From assembly GCA_964437465.1 (NCBI GenBank), contig CAYTGI010000015.1, positions 1 to 26,462 of the forward strand: 26,462 nt of DNA, in the 5' to 3' direction. This document shows positions 23,194 to 26,462 of the stretch, piece after piece. The notes beneath the pieces were generated by a model that was not told where the DNA came from, made no database searches, and saw only the letters and a program-made list of their open reading frames with translations. Numbering within the stretch: position 1 is the stretch's first letter; each line of letters starts with the position of its first letter. The position numbers and the translations under genes are program-made. Source of the stretch: JAGQLF01 sp964437465. Its GTDB lineage: Bacteria > Patescibacteriota > Dojkabacteria > J137.

Positions 23194-24840
23194 TTATTCT
23201 TTTATCTTCAAATCCTCTCTTTCAACCAGTCTACTCAACATCTGACCTGCAAGTGTAAATGGAGCAATAACCATGTCTGCACCATTTTCTTCTAATATTT
23301 CTCTGTACTCTTTATGTTCTGCACTTACTATTACTTCCACTTCAGGGTGATTTCTTTTGATTGATTGTAAAATAACAACGTTATCTTCAAGGTTTGGAAT
23401 AGTTGATACTACTATTCTTGCATCTTGTATTTTAGCTTTTTCCATAACCTCTTCTTCAATAATATCTCCAAAGATAACTTGATATCCTTTATCTTGAAAC
23501 TCTTTTACAACTTCCGGATTATAGTCAATTGCCACAATCTTATCTTTCTTCTTTTTAAATTCCTTTAAAATAGCACTTCCCATTTGCTCTATACCTATAA
23601 CAACTACATGATTATTGAGATCTTTAAGTTCTTCATCCTGTTCTATCGAATTCTTTTTTTCAAAATGTTTCAATTGCTTATCCAAAAATCTATAAATTTT
23701 ATCTCCCTCCATTATCATATAAGAGGAAATTGCAAAAGTTGTAATACCTACTATTGTAATCATCGAAGCTGTTTGATCACTAACGTGACCAATTGTATTT
23801 CCTAGGAAAATAACTATTAGACTAAATTCAGATATTTGGGCGACTGTTAGCCCTGACATAAGTCCAGTTCTAGCTTTATAACCCATTCTTGTAAGAATTA
23901 TTAATACGATCAATGGATTCCCTACAAGTACAAATAAAGAGAAGAAGAGTGCGGGTATCAATGAAACAGTAATATTATCTAAATGCAAAGTAGTTCCTAG
24001 GTGCACGAAGAAAATTATTATAAAAAAATCTCTCAAAGTTCTAATTTTCGAGACAATTTGGAGACTTTCTACTGCGTTTGCAAGAGCTAATCCAGCTAAA
24101 AATCCACCAATTTCAATTGAAAGCCCAATGAGATCAGAGCTAATCAACAATGCAATTCCAAATGCCCAGGCAAGGCTAAACCCAAACAATATTTCTAAAC
24201 TACCAGACATTAGGTGCACAATTTTAGGCATTATCCTTTGGCTTAGGAATAGAGTAATTGCAAATATTAGTACTGCTTTAAGAAGCATTGTCACTATTAA
24301 TAAGACAGAAATTCCATCTCCTGAACTTAATCCATTAAGTAGTAATAATGCCGCAATTGCTACAAAATCTTGAATCAATAAAAATCCTACAGAGATTTTC
24401 CCGTACATCGTATTTAAGTCTCTTTTATCGGATAAAAGTTTTACGATAACAATTGTACTTGAGAATGTTAGAGCAATAGCAATATATAAAGCCTCACGTG
24501 ATTCGTAACCTATTATTAATGCAAGTACAAAGCCTATTAAAGATGTGAATACGATCTGACCAATACCAGTTAACGTAGCAACTTTTCCAACAGATCTCAG
24601 TTCGCTTACTTTCATTTCTAAACCAAGAATGAAAAGCAGTAAAGTGATTCCAATTTTAGATAGTGCCTCCAAAGATGCTTCATCTTGAAAATACTCAGCT
24701 CCAAACAACGCCAAAGGACCTACTAATAAACCTGTAAATATGTAAGATAAGATTATAGGTAATTTAAATGCTCTCATTACTAATGAGAGTAATGAAGAGA
24801 TAATAAAAATTATTGTTAATTCAACGATAATAAGTTCCAT
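23194..24840 (-). CDS. Monovalent cation:proton antiporter, CPA2 / KefB-like, with RCK domain
   Basis: This 548-residue transporter would exchange K+ or Na+ for protons across the membrane. Residues 1-385 contain about 12-13 hydrophobic segments with CPA2 features (LPIILSYIFTGLLVGP, LLLFILGLEM, FSSTIVIVKLLSDK). Residues about 408-548 form a TrkA-N/RCK nucleotide-binding domain (VVVIGIEQMGSAIL, VAIDYNPE, VIFGDIIEEEV, IVVSTIP) and a short C-terminal segment. The Rossmann glycine motif reads GIEQMG rather than GxGxxG, so ligand binding may differ. It is convergent with the S23-like gene and has no accessory kefF/kefG gene beside it, although an FMN-reductase-like gene is divergent upstream. Confidence 0.9.
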   Translation of the reverse strand: MELIIVELTIIFIISSLLSLVMRAFKLPIILSYIFTGLLVGPLALFGAEYFQDEASLEALSKIGITLLLFILGLEMKVSELRSVGKVATLTGIGQIVFTSLIGFVLALIIGYESREALYIAIALTFSSTIVIVKLLSDKRDLNTMYGKISVGFLLIQDFVAIAALLLLNGLSSGDGISVLLIVTMLLKAVLIFAITLFLSQRIMPKIVHLMSGSLEILFGFSLAWAFGIALLISSDLIGLSIEIGGFLAGLALANAVESLQIVSKIRTLRDFFIIIFFVHLGTTLHLDNITVSLIPALFFSLFVLVGNPLIVLIILTRMGYKARTGLMSGLTVAQISEFSLIVIFLGNTIGHVSDQTASMITIVGITTFAISSYMIMEGDKIYRFLDKQLKHFEKKNSIEQDEELKDLNNHVVVIGIEQMGSAILKEFKKKKDKIVAIDYNPEVVKEFQDKGYQVIFGDIIEEEVMEKAKIQDARIVVSTIPNLEDNVVILQSIKRNHPEVEVIVSAEHKEYREILEENGADMVIAPFTLAGQMLSRLVEREDLKIKE

Positions 24841-24921
24841 AAAGTTATATTACACTAGTTTAGAAGAGTAAGTTAAGCTTATTATGATAATATATTTTTA
24901 TAAAATGTTAGAAAAAAACTG

Positions 24922-25449
24922 ATGGAGAAAATAAAAATATTAATAGTAATGGGTACTGACAGGGAGGATAGCAAAACTTCAGAAGTACTAAGATTCGTGG
25001 AGGAACAAGTTCAAACTGTGGATGGAATAAATGTAAAAGTGGCAGATGTTCGAGAGTTAAGTTTTGACTACAACAGCAAAGATAATAAATTTTCGGAGTT
25101 AACAGACTGGGCTGATGGGTTTATATTTTTAACCCCTGAATATAATCATGGGTACCCTGGAACGTTAAAGACTCTTATTGATACAGAGTATGGCAATTAT
25201 AATAATAAAGCAGCATCAATAATTGGTGTCTCGAATGGCTCATTCGGAGGAGCTAGGATGATTGAATCTTTAATTTCTGTCTTAAAGGCAGTTGGTTTAA
25301 AAATAACCAAACGTGATGCTCATTTCTTTAATGTTGATAAAGCTCTTGAAAAAAAAGATTTAGAAAACCCAAAAAAAGAGATAGAGGGAATGTTAGAGGA
25401 GCTTATTTGGCTTACTAGAACTTTAAGATACGGAAGGGAGAATTTCTAA
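24922..25449 (+). CDS. NADPH-dependent FMN reductase family protein
   Basis: This flavodoxin-fold protein of 175 residues would use NAD(P)H to reduce FMN and then quinones or other acceptors. Visible motifs are the phosphate-binding loop GTDREDSKTSE (11-21), the flavin-binding TPEYNHGYPGTLKTLID (about 71-87) and GVSNGSFGGAR. It is divergent from the KefB-like antiporter. KefB/KefC systems of other bacteria use flavodoxin-like ancillary proteins (KefF/KefG), so a regulatory partnership is possible but not shown. The chosen ATG follows a short A-rich stretch. An earlier ATG at 24905 is followed by a stop after five codons. Confidence 0.85.
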   Translation: MEKIKILIVMGTDREDSKTSEVLRFVEEQVQTVDGINVKVADVRELSFDYNSKDNKFSELTDWADGFIFLTPEYNHGYPGTLKTLIDTEYGNYNNKAASIIGVSNGSFGGARMIESLISVLKAVGLKITKRDAHFFNVDKALEKKDLENPKKEIEGMLEELIWLTRTLRYGRENF

Positions 25450-25476
25450 AAAAAGTTAACTAACATAGTTGCATTC

Positions 25477-25507
25477 TTGATTTTTATGATTTAGTATATG
25501 CTATAAG
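25477..25507 (+). promoter_or_regulatory. Candidate promoter of the LPNTA surface protein
   Basis: TTGATT (25477-25482) and TATAAG (25502-25507) are separated by 19 bases. TATGCT at 25497-25502 is an alternative -10. The leader would be about 20-30 nt and A/T-rich. Confidence 0.35.
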
Positions 25508-25535
25508 AAATATACATTTTTATTTTAAATTAAAT

Positions 25536-26207
25536 ATGACAACACGTACTTTTAGAATATTTAACCTATCAATTGGATTTTTAATGTTTGCATTTTATGG
25601 ATTTACTGGTCTTGTAAGTGCAGTTAACGTAACTCCCTCCTCAGGAACTTGGACAGCTGGTGCAGAAGAGACAATTGAAATTGTTGCTGATCCAACTGCT
25701 GCAGGGCAAAACGCAGCTTCATTGAGATTGTCTGTAACTGGAATGACTATTACCCGATATACAGATCCTACTGGTTTTATAGGTGTAACTGCTGACTGTT
25801 CAGGAGGTACTAAATTCACTTCAACTCAGATTTGTGTAAGTATGGCAAAAACCTCAGATATTGCGGCTGGAGATTCTTTAGGAACAATTACAGTAACTGT
25901 TGGTAATAGTGGAACTGCAACATTGACAGCGGATTCAGGAACATCATACTCTGATGGAACAAATACTTCTCCAAGTACAGGATCATTAGGTAGTTATTCA
26001 ATTCAAGCTGGAGGCGGAACAGATCCTGGTACTGATCCAGGTACAAATCCCGGAACAAACCCTGGTACTAATCCCGGAACAAGCCCTGATATTCTACCAA
26101 ACACAGCAAGCAGTAGATCTAATGTATTGTTTATAGCTATTGGAATGACATTCTTATCTTTAGGAGCACTATCATTTGTTTCAATGAACTCTTTGAAAAG
26201 AAGATAA
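25536..26207 (+). CDS. Secreted cohesin-like protein with PGT repeats and LPNTA sorting signal
   Basis: This is a 223-residue exported protein. Residues 1-30 form a signal peptide (SIGFLMFAFYGFTGLVSA, likely cleaved after Ala30). Residues about 31-155 are a Thr/Ser/Gly-rich beta-sandwich with the look of a cohesin-type domain (TWTAGAEETIEIVAD, then AASLRLSV, then GDSLGTITVTV). Residues 163-184 are a four-residue repeat, DPGT/NPGT. The C-terminus carries LPNTA (187-191), a hydrophobic helix (about 197-217) and KRR, the layout of a sortase substrate. LPNTA is known as a class D sortase motif. No sortase gene is in the window. The protein is probably displayed on the cell surface. The cohesin assignment is tentative. 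Confidence 0.75.
   Translation: MTTRTFRIFNLSIGFLMFAFYGFTGLVSAVNVTPSSGTWTAGAEETIEIVADPTAAGQNAASLRLSVTGMTITRYTDPTGFIGVTADCSGGTKFTSTQICVSMAKTSDIAAGDSLGTITVTVGNSGTATLTADSGTSYSDGTNTSPSTGSLGSYSIQAGGGTDPGTDPGTNPGTNPGTNPGTSPDILPNTASSRSNVLFIAIGMTFLSLGALSFVSMNSLKRR
26022..26087 (+). repeat. 12-bp in-frame tandem repeat coding D/N-P-G-T
   Basis: Five 12-base units plus a partial sixth encode DPGT, DPGT, NPGT, NPGT, NPGT and SPD. Units vary at synonymous positions (CCT/CCA/CCC, GGT/GGA), and the third and fifth units are identical (AATCCCGGAACA). It forms the flexible linker before the sorting signal. Confidence 0.85.
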
Positions 26208-26227
26208 GGAGAATTTAAAAAAATATT

Positions 26228-26257
26228 AAAAGCTACGAGTTAACTCGTAGCTTTTTT
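26228..26257. terminator. Rho-independent terminator after the surface protein
   Basis: A perfect 28-bp palindrome (26228-26255) forms a stem around a TTAA centre with a CTACGAG core. It is flanked by A- and T-runs and ends in TTTTTT on the plus strand. It starts 20 bases after the stop codon. Confidence 0.9.
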
Positions 26258-26314
26258 GTATAAGACTTTTTATATCTACTGAAGAATCCAGTAACAAACT
26301 TACGAGAAGTTGGG

Positions 26315-26373
26315 GTCTGGGGGTCTTAGCAGTCAACCATGCGAGTAAGTCAGACTTGCTAAGCCCCCAGGAC
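26315..26373. repeat. Long GC-rich hairpin
   Basis: CTGGGGG (26317-26323) pairs with CCCCCAG (26364-26370), and CTTAGC (26325-26330) with GCTAAG (26358-26363). AGTC (26331-26334) then pairs with GACT (26353-26356), leaving single-base bulges and an 18-base loop. GC content is far above the surroundings. TTTTTG follows on the plus strand. No coding role is seen. Confidence 0.7.
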
Positions 26374-26462
26374 TTTTTGTATACTTTTTGGTCACAAAAA
26401 GTAGTATTAAACTTTTTCTTATCCCTGTACTTTTTATAACTAAAAAGTACCAAAAAGTTTTG
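26374..26462. repeat. Cluster of CTTTTTG/CAAAAAG inverted repeats at the window end
   Basis: Two perfect 9-bp hairpins are present: TACTTTTTG (26382-26390) with CAAAAAGTA (26395-26403), and GTACTTTTT (26427-26435) with AAAAAGTAC (26442-26450). Further copies of the same heptamer lie at 26374, 26411 and 26452. The sequence stops inside the array, suggesting a repeat at a contig edge. Confidence 0.65.

Noticed and set aside
26022..26087. 12-bp repeats as a CRISPR array
   Set aside because: Units are contiguous, in frame and have no spacers. They encode a PGT linker.
26226..26453. 75-codon minus-strand open frame across the terminal repeats
   Set aside because: It runs through a terminator palindrome and several hairpins, is rich in residues forced by the CTTTTTG repeats, and has no promoter or family resemblance.

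Overview
The window looks like the chromosome of an ultra-small, AT-rich bacterium of the Candidate Phyla Radiation (Patescibacteria). The evidence is indirect. Base composition is low-GC, and genes are short, tightly packed and often overlap by 1-8 bases. There are no Shine-Dalgarno-like sequences before the starts. Gene content includes mraZ-rsmH-ftsL-PBP, ftsEX, secG beside a large solute-binding protein, a standalone nusA, LemA and a four-helix-bundle S23-like protein. TGA is used as a stop (alkD-like gene, rsmH), which excludes the TGA=Gly lineages Gracilibacteria and Absconditabacteria. The exact phylum (for example Dojkabacteria or Microgenomates) cannot be fixed without rRNA or marker comparison.

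Layout. Positions 1-5707 are an accessory region. It holds a partial dockerin/LamG/beta-helix surface protein, a convergent GH15-like glycosidase, an AlkD-like DNA glycosylase followed by an alpha/beta hydrolase, a truncated second copy of the alkD 3' end, and a membrane protein of unknown function. Positions 5770-7140 are nusA (minus strand), with a terminator at its 3' end and a terminator-like hairpin in its 5' leader. Positions 7152-8978 are a membrane protein plus a WecA/TagO-type phosphoglycosyltransferase. Positions 8975-10009 are a protein-kinase-like gene broken by two in-frame TAA codons but otherwise intact. Positions 10072-12117 are metG and a convergent anchored protein. Positions 12202-17374 run ftsE-ftsX-orf-secG and then an oligopeptide-binding-type protein.

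Positions 17451-20984 are the division and cell-wall cluster mraZ-rsmH-ftsL-like-PBP, preceded by MraZ-box-like direct repeats. Positions 21061-22535 hold a MazG-like pyrophosphohydrolase, lemA and a small orphan gene. Positions 22550-22783 hold a tRNA-Gln(UUG) behind a structured leader of about 150 nt. Positions 22825-26207 hold an S23-like protein, a KefB/CPA2-type antiporter, an FMN reductase and a secreted protein with a proline-glycine repeat and an LPNTA sorting signal. Positions 26208-26462 hold a terminator and then a GC-rich long hairpin and a cluster of CTTTTTG/CAAAAAG inverted repeats, which may be a mobile or repeat element at a contig edge.

How it fits together: much of the window concerns the envelope. 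It covers lipid-linked sugar synthesis, septal peptidoglycan synthesis and its regulator, FtsEX, secretion (SecG), a peptide-binding surface protein, and two surface proteins with dockerin-like and cohesin-like features. The most notable regulatory pattern is that several genes have a consensus TATAAT only 5-6 bases before the start codon, which predicts leaderless mRNAs. I did not find a clear new multi-gene defence or metabolic system. The strongest unusual signals are the alkD remnant, the doubly nonsense-mutated kinase, the nusA leader terminator, the FtsE C-terminal fusion, the tRNA-Gln leader and the terminal hairpin/repeat element.
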